62,281 bases of DNA, taken from the NCBI GenBank assembly GCA_036495525.1, contig DASXMR010000099.1, positions 1 through 62,281 on the forward strand. Reading direction: 5' to 3'. The stretch comes from DASXMR01 sp036495525 (lineage in GTDB: Bacteria; Actinomycetota; Actinomycetes; Streptosporangiales; Streptosporangiaceae). Position numbers and translations under genes: made by a program. Below are positions 51,391-60,224 of this stretch, piece by piece. How positions within the stretch are numbered: position 1 is the stretch's first letter; the number at the start of each line of letters is the position of its first letter. Under the pieces are notes generated by a model. It did no database searches. It saw nothing but the letters and a program-made list of their open reading frames with translations, and was not told where the DNA came from.

Positions 51391-54300
51391 CTAGCCGGCG
51401 TGACGGCGGAGGGTGGCGCTGATGGCGGTCGTGGCCGTGCTCGCGCGAACCCGCACCAGCGTCGCCTTGGCTGCGCTGCTCGCGTTCTGCCACCACTGCG
51501 TGGCAAAGCCAGCGGCACCGCAGCCGGCCGAGAACTTCACCCGGTAGCGGCCCGGAAGAAGCTGGGTAATCGCATAGCTGCCGCCGCGGCTCACGGCGCG
51601 TACCGGCTGCTGCGCTGCCCTGGCCGGGACCTGAGTGGCAGTGACGCAGACTCCGCCCAGCGCCGCGCCGCCATGGCCGGTGACCGCGCCGCTGATCTGG
51701 CCGTCGGTCGGCAGCGTGTCAGGCTGGAGCTTGGTCGTCGCTCCGGCCGTCACCGTGATCGTGGTCGCCGTCGCGAAGCTGGCCTGGTGCAGGTACCACT
51801 GCGGCACCAGGTCACCGGAGCAGCCGAGGTCGCCGAGGTGGACGCGGTACTGGCCCGGCGCCAGGCCGACGGCGGTGAAGGCCCCTCCGCGGGTGCTGAG
51901 GGCGAAGCCGCTGAACACGTTCGCTCGCACCGGGTCGACGTCTACGCAGATGTCCGGCTGGCCCGTGGCCGAGCTGCCACCGAGCACGATCCCTGAGACG
52001 GATCCGCTCGGCCGCAGTGTCTTGTTCAATCCTGAGGTGTGCTGGCCGGCGGTGATGTGCACGCGGCGAAACTCGCTCGTCAGGTCCAGCTGGCGACCGC
52101 AAGGGGAGAACTCGGCGAAGTAGCTGCCGGTCGCGAGATTGCCCACCGAGTACCGGCCCTTGCTGCCCGTCATGGCGGATACGTCGTTGATGTCCAGCGG
52201 GCTGATGTCGGTGCTGAGGATGTCGACGCAGGCGTTATTGACAGGCTTGCCGGTGGCCTTGTCGGTGACGACGCCCGAGACCGAGCCGCCCTTGGCCAGC
52301 CGGGTGTCGACGCCTGCCGTCGTGGTGCCGGCACGGACCAGGACCGGCGTGGCCGAGCGGGGCCCTGGCTTATTGCGGTACCAGGATGGGGCCACGTTCC
52401 CGAGGAAGCAGTTGAAGAACTGGACACGGTAAGTGTCAGGTGGCATATCGATGATCTTGTACCGGCCGTGAGCGTTCGTAATGGCCTGGGATAGTGCACC
52501 GGCGTGACGACCGAAGCCGGTAGCGCAAATGCCGCTCAAGGGGCGACCAGTAGTTGACCGCACCGTTCCCGAGACGTTCCCGGACGCGATCATTACCCCG
52601 TCAAGGTGCCCGGTGACACGCCCAGCAGGCAGCTGGACGAGCGGGACGAGCGGTCCGTCAGACATGCCCGGCGGCGCACCGTAGCCCTGCGGCGCCAGCC
52701 CGGTGGCGCCGCAATCGACGAAGACGATGCTGAACTGGCCGGGAGGCAAGCTGCCGAGCCGGTACCTGCCGTTCTTAAGGCGAACGAACGCGCCTTCGAG
52801 GGAGATGTCCTCGGGGACCGCTACTGCGCACACCCCCCTGACCGGGTGACCGGCCGAGGTGGTGACCCGGCCCGCGATGGTGGCGCCAGGGTGCATGATC
52901 GCATCGATGCCGGCGCTCGTCTGACCCGCGGTCACTGGCACGGGGTCAGCGCCCGCCGGGTTCGCCTCGTTGTTGAAGGACTGCGGGGCGAAGCTGCCCT
53001 TGCTGCCGCAGCCGGTGCTGAACTCCACCTCGTAGTTCCCCGAATTCAGCCTTCCGACGGTGTAATGGCCGCTGGCGTTGGTGTGCACCTGGCCGAAGCC
53101 GTGGTCGCCGGTAGCAAAGACGCAAATGCCGGCTACTGGCTGCCCGGAGGTGCTGGTGACCTGGCCGGTAATCTTGCCGCCGGGGGTGAGGGCGATGTCG
53201 ACGCCGCCAGCGTTCGTGCCGTCGGTGAGCTGTACTGAACCGGGCAGCGTCGCACCCAGGAAGCCAGAGTTATTCGGGCAGCCTGGCTGAAAGCTGAGTC
53301 CGTATCTGCCCGTGCTCAGGTTTGGCGCGACGTAGCTGCCGTCGGCCTTAGTCGAGGTGAACGAATCTACTTCATCGAGCGGGCCGCGATTGAAGACCTG
53401 GACGCAGACCCCTGACAAGGGCGCGCCGGTAGTGCTCAGCGTGACCTTCCCGGATACCTCGGCGCCCGGTGACATGACGGCGTTAATGCGGGAGAACACC
53501 CGACCTGGGGTGACGTGCAGCGTCATCGGCCGCTGACCGGGCGACTTGTTCTTCCACACCTGCGGAGCAAGGTTGCCGCTGGCTGAGCAGTTATCGAACC
53601 GAACTTCGTAATCTCTCGGCTCGAGCGCATGTGCGGCGTAATGGCCGTTGCGCCCGGTGATAACCAGCCCGCCACCGCCATTGGCGGTGAAAAGCGAGAC
53701 GCAGATCTCCCGCAGTGGCTTGCCCGCGCTGTTCGTGACGGTGCCCCGGATCTCGCCGCCAGCGTGCATGACCGCACTGATGTGCCGGGTGGTCTTGCCT
53801 GCCCTGACGATGACCGTCCTGGCCTTCGCCTGGTCCGGCGTGTCTTTGTAGAACTGCATCAGCCAGTTGCCGTGATTGCGGCAACCGGTGTCGAAAGCCA
53901 TCTGGTACCGACCTGGCGGAAGCGTGCTGAGGTACCCGCCCGCCGGCCCGGTGTGCGTACTGAATAGGCGCTTCCTGCCGAAGATGAAGACGCAGATGCC
54001 GCGCAGCGGCCGTCCGGACGCGGTCGTTACGGTGCCGGTGACGTGGCCTTTCCTAGCAGCCGCCGGGCCAGCCGCCGAGGCCGGGCTGGCATGAGCGGTC
54101 AGCCACGCGGGTGTGTGCTGCTCGATGATCGAAGCCTCGGACTGCTGCGGCGCCACCGACGGTAGTACCTTCGTCCGGCCGGCGGTCACCAGGGCCAGCC
54201 TGGATTGCCGCGGCGCCGACAGCGTGCCAGCGACCATCGGCTGTCCGCCGCGCGAGCAGAGCTGGTAGGTCAGCCGGTAGATGCCAGGCGTCAGGCCGGT

Positions 54301-54708
54301 CAGCTGGTACTGCCCGTCGGGGCCACCAATCGCGGACGCCGTGGCCCGCGCGCCGGCTGGGCTTGCGGCCAGCGTCCTGCCGCCCGGCGCTGTGCTTCGC
54401 TGGGTGCCCATAGCCTCGCTGCCGGGCAGCAGCGTCGCGCGCACGCAGACAGCGGCGCCCGCTAGCTGGCCGGCACTAGCCGGGGCCAGCACGGTCCCGG
54501 CCAGCGTCCCCGTCCGACTCCGCGACGTCGGCTGCCCTGCCAGCTGGCTGCCGGCTCTCGCGCCAACGGCATCGGGCGCCGCGCTGCCCGGCTGCCCGCC
54601 GGGCTGGCTCGCCCGAGCGGCTGCCGCTGGCAGCGCGAGTGACCCCGCTGTGAGGACCGCGAGGACCGCGGCGCCGACGCGAATCCGTACGTCTCCTGCA
54701 CGAGCCAT
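51391..54708 (-). CDS. secreted protein of ten Cys-paired Cna-B/carboxypeptidase-regulatory-like repeats
   Basis: A 1105-residue exported protein. A signal peptide (RIRVGAAVLAVLTAGSLALPAAAARA) is followed by about ten repeats of 85-105 residues. Each has the pattern G-x-VxG-x-VT...G.P..G.CV, then a G-Y turn, an F..GC strand and a PQxWxN- or QWxxN-type segment, then G.x.T..I.a.M. Every unit has a conserved cysteine in the first (CV) strand and another in the second (GC) strand, suggesting one disulfide per domain. This matches carboxypeptidase-regulatory-like or CnaB/SpaA sandwich domains. No cell-wall anchor or enzyme domain is seen. ATG at 54708. Confidence 0.86.
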   Translation of the reverse strand: MARAGDVRIRVGAAVLAVLTAGSLALPAAAARASQPGGQPGSAAPDAVGARAGSQLAGQPTSRSRTGTLAGTVLAPASAGQLAGAAVCVRATLLPGSEAMGTQRSTAPGGRTLAASPAGARATASAIGGPDGQYQLTGLTPGIYRLTYQLCSRGGQPMVAGTLSAPRQSRLALVTAGRTKVLPSVAPQQSEASIIEQHTPAWLTAHASPASAAGPAAARKGHVTGTVTTASGRPLRGICVFIFGRKRLFSTHTGPAGGYLSTLPPGRYQMAFDTGCRNHGNWLMQFYKDTPDQAKARTVIVRAGKTTRHISAVMHAGGEIRGTVTNSAGKPLREICVSLFTANGGGGLVITGRNGHYAAHALEPRDYEVRFDNCSASGNLAPQVWKNKSPGQRPMTLHVTPGRVFSRINAVMSPGAEVSGKVTLSTTGAPLSGVCVQVFNRGPLDEVDSFTSTKADGSYVAPNLSTGRYGLSFQPGCPNNSGFLGATLPGSVQLTDGTNAGGVDIALTPGGKITGQVTSTSGQPVAGICVFATGDHGFGQVHTNASGHYTVGRLNSGNYEVEFSTGCGSKGSFAPQSFNNEANPAGADPVPVTAGQTSAGIDAIMHPGATIAGRVTTSAGHPVRGVCAVAVPEDISLEGAFVRLKNGRYRLGSLPPGQFSIVFVDCGATGLAPQGYGAPPGMSDGPLVPLVQLPAGRVTGHLDGVMIASGNVSGTVRSTTGRPLSGICATGFGRHAGALSQAITNAHGRYKIIDMPPDTYRVQFFNCFLGNVAPSWYRNKPGPRSATPVLVRAGTTTAGVDTRLAKGGSVSGVVTDKATGKPVNNACVDILSTDISPLDINDVSAMTGSKGRYSVGNLATGSYFAEFSPCGRQLDLTSEFRRVHITAGQHTSGLNKTLRPSGSVSGIVLGGSSATGQPDICVDVDPVRANVFSGFALSTRGGAFTAVGLAPGQYRVHLGDLGCSGDLVPQWYLHQASFATATTITVTAGATTKLQPDTLPTDGQISGAVTGHGGAALGGVCVTATQVPARAAQQPVRAVSRGGSYAITQLLPGRYRVKFSAGCGAAGFATQWWQNASSAAKATLVRVRASTATTAISATLRRHAG

Positions 54709-54945
54709 GGCGCCATCCCCAGCCCAGTGTTCTGGTGTCGGGCTGAGCTTAGGACTGGGAAGGTTTGCTGATAAGAGCAGCCAAATCACGATACGGAAAC
54801 GACTCACCCGCTCACAGATGAGCTGCCGCGGTGCTACCGCGACTACTGCCGGGACCTCTTGCGCTATCTGGCGGGCTGACATGATTTGCCTAGGGCGGTC
54901 TGCGACAGACCAGCGCATCGCGGCCGCAGCGGGCAGAAGGAGCGA

Positions 54946-55773
54946 ATGATGAGCGAGGATCCGCGTGTGTCGGCCGGTACTGACCCGACGGTGCCGAGTC
55001 CAGCGCGAATCTACGACTACATGCTGGGTGGCAGCTATAACTTCCCGGCTGACCGTGCGGTCGCTGAGCAGGCCATGGCCAGAGTGCCTGAGCTTCGCGA
55101 CATCGTGCTCGCCAACCGGGGCTTTCACGGCCGCGCCGCGCGCTGGATCGCCGGCCAGGGCGTCCGCCAGTTCATCGACATCGGCTCCGGGCTGCCGACG
55201 GCGCGCAACACGCACGAGGTTGTCCGCGAGATCGTGCCAGGGGCACGGGTGGCCTACATCGACATCGACCCGATGGTGGCCGCCACGGCAGCCGAGCTCA
55301 TCGACGACCCGGAGAGCACGGCGGTGCTCGTCGCCGACGCCAGAGAGCCCGACCGGTTGCTAGCCGATCCCGCTCTGGGCGCCGTGATCGACTTCGGCGA
55401 GCCAGCCGGATTGCTGATCACTGGCGTGCTGCACTTTATCGCCGACAGCTCTGACCCGTGGGAGCTGATGGCTCGCTACACGGCAGCGCTGGCACCAGAT
55501 AGCTACCTGGCGCTGTCCCATGCGACCAATGACAACGTGCCTCCCGCCTCGGTACAGGCCGGGCGCGACGAGTACGCAAGCGCCAGCGAGCAGATGCACT
55601 TCCGGCCAAGGGATCAGGTGGCGCGCTTCTTCGACGGGCTGGAACTCGTGCCGCCGTATCCTGGCGCCGCACCTGAGCTGTGCTACCTGGGCGAATGGGG
55701 CGCCGAGGATCCGGTGCTGGCGGACAGCGACGGTTCACGCTGGGGCTACTGCGCGGTGGGGCGCCGCCGCTGA
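54946..55773 (+). CDS. DUF574 SAM-dependent methyltransferase
   Basis: A protein of about 275 residues of the actinobacterial DUF574 (Methyltransf_19) family. It begins with the family-specific SPARIYDYMLGGSYNFPADRAVAEQ. SAM-binding motifs are FIDIGSGLPTARNTHEVV (motif I) and AYIDIDPMVAATA (motif II); IDFGEPAGLLITGVLHFI continues. It ends with GEWGAEDP and GRWGYCAVG-like strands. Two ATGs (54946, 54949) fit AAGGAG upstream. The family often has dozens of copies in streptomycetes; substrates are unknown. It diverges from the repeat-protein gene across 237 bp. Confidence 0.93.
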   Translation: MMSEDPRVSAGTDPTVPSPARIYDYMLGGSYNFPADRAVAEQAMARVPELRDIVLANRGFHGRAARWIAGQGVRQFIDIGSGLPTARNTHEVVREIVPGARVAYIDIDPMVAATAAELIDDPESTAVLVADAREPDRLLADPALGAVIDFGEPAGLLITGVLHFIADSSDPWELMARYTAALAPDSYLALSHATNDNVPPASVQAGRDEYASASEQMHFRPRDQVARFFDGLELVPPYPGAAPELCYLGEWGAEDPVLADSDGSRWGYCAVGRRR

Positions 55774-55909
55774 CCACGGCGTGTCGGCAGGCTCACACCG
55801 TTGGGTTGCCTCGCCCCTCACCGTGTGTTCCCTCAGCAGGGCGGCAGCGCGGCGTCGCGCCCAGGGGGTCTGCCCCGTGGTTAGGGGTAGCTCGCCGCCG
55901 TGCGGGGGC

Positions 55910-57220
55910 ATGGTCCGAGCAGTGACTGGCAGCGGACGGCAAGACAGCGGTAGCGGCCCGAAGGGGCCGCTTGCCAGCGCGGCGCGGTCCGGAGCGGCTC
56001 ATGCTGATGGCTCAGCGCAGCTCACACCGCCCAGCGGGGACCCGCGGGCAAGCGCCGGGTTCTGGATCGTGGCCTACGGCTTCTGCGTCACGATGGCGTT
56101 CGCCGCCGCGCCAGCTCCGCTGTATGTGCTCTACCAGGCGCGGGATGGCTTCGGCACGATCCTGGTCACGGTGATCTTCGCCGCCTACGCGGTCGGCGTG
56201 GTGGCTAGCCTGCTGCTGGCCGGCCATACCTCCGACTGGCTGGGGCGGCGGCGGCTGATGCTGGCTGCGCTGCTGGTCAGTCTCGTCTCCGGCGTGGTCT
56301 TCCTCGTCTGGCCGGCCAGCCCTGGCCTCATCGTGGCCAGGGTCATCTCCGGGATCAGCGTCGGCCTGCTGACCGCGACTGCCACCGCTTACATCAGCGA
56401 GCTGCACGCCGCGTCCAGGCCACGCGCGCCGCTGACCAGAGCCGAGATCACGGCGACCGGTGCCAACATCGGCGGCCTGGGGCTCGGCGCGCTGCTCGCC
56501 GGGCTGCTCGCGCAGTACGCCGTCGCGCCGTTGCGGCTGCCCTACCTGGTGTTCGAGGCGCTGATGCTGGCCGCCGCGGTTGCGCTGGCCGTCGTGCCAG
56601 AGACCGTCACCCGGCCAGAGCCGCTGCCCGCCTACCGGCCGCAGCGGATCATGGTGCCGCCCGCCCAGCGGCCGCTGTTCATCGCGGCCGGGTGCGCGGC
56701 CGCCACCGCGTTCGCCCTGTTCGGCTTCTTCACCTCGCTCGCGCCCGGCTTCCTGGCGGACACCTTGCATGAGCACTCGCACGCGCTGGCCGGCCTTGCC
56801 GCGTTCGTGGCCTTCGGCGCGGCGGCGGTCGCGCAGGTCGTCGTCAGCGGGCGCGACCTGCGCCGCCAGCTCGGCCTCGGCCTGGCCGGCCTGGCCGGCG
56901 GGCTCGTGCTGGTCACCGCCGCGGTCTGGGTGCCGAGCCTGCCGCTGCTGCTGGTCGGCGGCGCGCTCGGTGGCAGCGGCGCCGGCGCGACCTTCAAGGG
57001 CTGCGTCTCGACGGTGATCTCGATCGCGCCGTCGCGAGCACGCGGCGAGGCGCTGGCCGGCCTGTTCGTCGCCGCTTACGTTGGCATTACCCTCCCGGTG
57101 ATCGGCCTGGGCATCGCTACCCAGCTGCTGAGCACCCAGACCGCGGTGCTCGGCTTCGGCGCCGTGCTGCTGGCCGTGGTGGCTGCGGTCAGCGCCCGGC
57201 TGCTGCGCGGCCAGCGGTGA
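55910..57220 (+). CDS. MFS transporter (12-TM)
   Basis: A 436-residue transporter with 12 predicted helices, following a 45-residue polar head. TM1 (WIVAYGFCVTMAFAAAPAPLYVLY) ends in a Pro-rich turn typical of the sugar/arabinose efflux type. Motif A is GHTSDWLGRRRLM, and ATAYISELHAASRPRAPLTRAE resembles the loop after TM4. The ATG at 55910 is chosen; a GTG at 55922 is nearly as good. It lies 137 bp after the DUF574 gene with nothing evident between. Substrate unknown. Confidence 0.88.
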   Translation: MVRAVTGSGRQDSGSGPKGPLASAARSGAAHADGSAQLTPPSGDPRASAGFWIVAYGFCVTMAFAAAPAPLYVLYQARDGFGTILVTVIFAAYAVGVVASLLLAGHTSDWLGRRRLMLAALLVSLVSGVVFLVWPASPGLIVARVISGISVGLLTATATAYISELHAASRPRAPLTRAEITATGANIGGLGLGALLAGLLAQYAVAPLRLPYLVFEALMLAAAVALAVVPETVTRPEPLPAYRPQRIMVPPAQRPLFIAAGCAAATAFALFGFFTSLAPGFLADTLHEHSHALAGLAAFVAFGAAAVAQVVVSGRDLRRQLGLGLAGLAGGLVLVTAAVWVPSLPLLLVGGALGGSGAGATFKGCVSTVISIAPSRARGEALAGLFVAAYVGITLPVIGLGIATQLLSTQTAVLGFGAVLLAVVAAVSARLLRGQR

Positions 57221-57363
57221 TGGACACGCCGCCGCTGGCCAGCCCGGGTGGCCGGATGCGGCGGCCAGCTTACTTACCGGGCCGCCGTAGCGGGCACAGG
57301 CGCGGCCGGGCACAGTGTTGTGCTGTTCGGTTCCGCAGCGCTGCGACACGACGGAGGCTAGAC

Positions 57364-58341
<978 letters not shown>

Positions 58342-58368
58342 CGGCCAGCACGCTGGTTCCAAAAGCAG

Positions 58369-58409
58369 GTTACTGGCCGCGGCCCGGATGACGGGCCGCG
58401 GCCAGTAAC
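58369..58409. terminator. strong bidirectional hairpin terminator
   Basis: A perfect 17-bp stem, GTTACTGGCCGCGGCCC (58369-58385) with its complement at 58393-58409, and a 7-nt loop. It sits between convergent genes, 28 bp after the aldo/keto reductase stop and 11 bp after the lysyl oxidase stop. It should stop transcription from both sides. Confidence 0.9.
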
Positions 58410-58419
58410 GCCCCCGTAG

Positions 58420-59943
58420 CTAGTGCTCCGGATCGATGCCGTCGATGGCCGGCACGCGCACCGTCCGGTGCGCCCTGGTTCCGCCGAGGATGACCTTGCG
58501 CAGCGAGATGTCGTTCGCGGTGCTGGTCTCGTGGAGCAGGTGCTCCGGGTTGGCGATGATCTCGATGTAGTAGGTGCCATTCGGCAGGTTGGTGATGTCG
58601 AACGCCTCACCAGGGTTGAACTGGGTGTAGGTATCGGCCCAGCCGAGCGGCAGCTGTTCGGAGACGGCGAGCGACGACGGGTTACCGCACGCGTCGACCA
58701 GCCCGGTGAAGCTGGGCTGCCACACCGCACCGGGAAGCAGCAGGCTGATCGGATCGGTGGGCGCGATGCAGAAGCCTTCCTTGTGGCTCGCCACGACCGT
58801 CTTCTTGTCGGCGTTGAGCAGCTGGTACCGGGCGAACTGCTGGAAGTGCCAGGCGTGGTCTTCCTCGACGCCCATGGTGCCGACCCTGGCGCGGCCGATG
58901 ACGTGGCCGTGCAGCCAGAAATACTGGTAGGCCTTCATGGCCGGCTCGCTGTTGCGCCGGAACCCCTCGACGTCGAGCTGAGCGTGCCCGTCAATGGCCA
59001 CGGTGGCGTTGAAGTTCAGCAGGTTTTTGGCCGGCCGCTTCTTGGTCGCCCGCAGGTGAGTAGTGAAGGCCCCCCACGACGGCAGCGGGGCCAGGTCCGG
59101 CAGCGACGCCGCCGGCGGGTTGTTCAGGATGGGGATGTTCCTCGGCAAGGTCGGAAGGGCACCGTGCCTGGCCGGCGCGCGCCGCGACCCGGAGAAGGAG
59201 TTCGACGCCTTGACCGTCTTAACCTTCACCGTCGCGCTCGCCTGGGCAGCGGCGATGTGCAGCAACTGGGTGTACCCGGCCGCCATGGTCTCGGTGAGCT
59301 GGTAGGTCTTGCCTGGCTTGAGGTGGAAGGTGAGTCCGCCGAAGAATGCAGCGCCCGGTTCCGCCGCCCAGCCCCTGGCCAGCGCCCATACCATCGACTG
59401 CTGGAACGGGTCGCCGAACGCCGAGCACTGCTGCGGGTAGGGCGAGGAAATGCGGCTCTGCGAGTTAGTCGGCTGCGGGTTATTGTTCGGGCAGAAACCG
59501 AGCTTGCGGGTAGCCACTACCTTCCCGGCCGAGTTCGTGATCCGCAGCGTGATGAACTGGCGCAGCCCGTTGAAACGGTCAAGCGTGGAACTCGGCCAGG
59601 CGACCGTTTTGGTGCCGCCGCCCGGCAGCTGCAGGACCTGGCTGATGGTGATCGGCTTGGCAAGGCTGGCCCGCTGCACGTGGAAGATCAGCGGCGAGCC
59701 GAACGAGGCGACGTAGATGCCAGGGTCTACGAAGGCAAAATTGTGCTTGCCGAAGACCGGCACGGTCATCTTGCTCTCCGCCTTGACGAGCCTGACGTGG
59801 GGCGGTCCCTGGATGCTCGCGGGAGCCTGCCCGGCAGCGGTAGCCATCGCGGCCGGCTGGGCTACGCCGACTAGCGCGGCGGCGGTGACTAAAGCCAGTG
59901 CGGTTCGGCTCGCTGCCCGGATGCCGGGTAGCCGGTTCCTCAT
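58420..59943 (-). CDS. secreted lysyl oxidase-like protein
   Basis: A 507-residue exported protein. A Sec signal (RTALALVTAAALVGVAQPAAMA) is followed by about 270 residues of a beta-rich part with four cysteines (GFCPNNN, QQCSAFG), and then a lysyl-oxidase-like domain. That domain has DHAWHFQQFARYQLL (copper-binding HxH region), SHKEGFCIAPTD, and ADTYTQFNPGEAFDITNLPNGTYYIEIIANPEHLLHE, which matches bacterial LOX C-terminal strands. Family enzymes oxidise lysine amines to aldehydes using copper and a lysine-tyrosyl quinone. ATG at 59943 has GGAGG 6 nt upstream. Activity and substrates are inferred. Confidence 0.85.
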   Translation of the reverse strand: MRNRLPGIRAASRTALALVTAAALVGVAQPAAMATAAGQAPASIQGPPHVRLVKAESKMTVPVFGKHNFAFVDPGIYVASFGSPLIFHVQRASLAKPITISQVLQLPGGGTKTVAWPSSTLDRFNGLRQFITLRITNSAGKVVATRKLGFCPNNNPQPTNSQSRISSPYPQQCSAFGDPFQQSMVWALARGWAAEPGAAFFGGLTFHLKPGKTYQLTETMAAGYTQLLHIAAAQASATVKVKTVKASNSFSGSRRAPARHGALPTLPRNIPILNNPPAASLPDLAPLPSWGAFTTHLRATKKRPAKNLLNFNATVAIDGHAQLDVEGFRRNSEPAMKAYQYFWLHGHVIGRARVGTMGVEEDHAWHFQQFARYQLLNADKKTVVASHKEGFCIAPTDPISLLLPGAVWQPSFTGLVDACGNPSSLAVSEQLPLGWADTYTQFNPGEAFDITNLPNGTYYIEIIANPEHLLHETSTANDISLRKVILGGTRAHRTVRVPAIDGIDPEH

Positions 59944-60076
59944 CAGGTTCCTCCGATCCTGGGGCCTGCGTCGGGGCCAGCGCACGGCTGGAGTGAGGGG
60001 CCCAGGGGCGAAGCTGCGGTGGCCGGACCGGCTGGCGGCTGCGCGGTTGCCCGCTCCCTCTACCAGATAGATGTCC

Positions 60077-60137
60077 GAGCGCCCGATCTCGTTGCATCCG
60101 TCACAGCAAGTTGTCCGAGATGTGACCTCGGGCGCTC
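60077..60137. terminator. nested inverted repeat between recQ-like and lysyl oxidase genes
   Basis: GAGCGCCCGA (60077-60086) pairs with TCGGGCGCTC (60128-60137), and just inside it TCTCG (60087-60091) pairs with CGAGA (60116-60120). Both genes point to lower coordinates. The structure lies 88 bp after the helicase stop and may end its transcript, or may fold in the leader of the lysyl oxidase gene. No T-tract; the rest of the 281-bp gap shows nothing. Confidence 0.4.
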
Positions 60138-60224
60138 AGCCGGGCGACGGTGAGCGCGGGCCGGCAACCAGCCGTGACCCCGGCCCGCAAGCTCAGCCCG
60201 AGCGGTGGCTGGGCGAGCGCTGGC

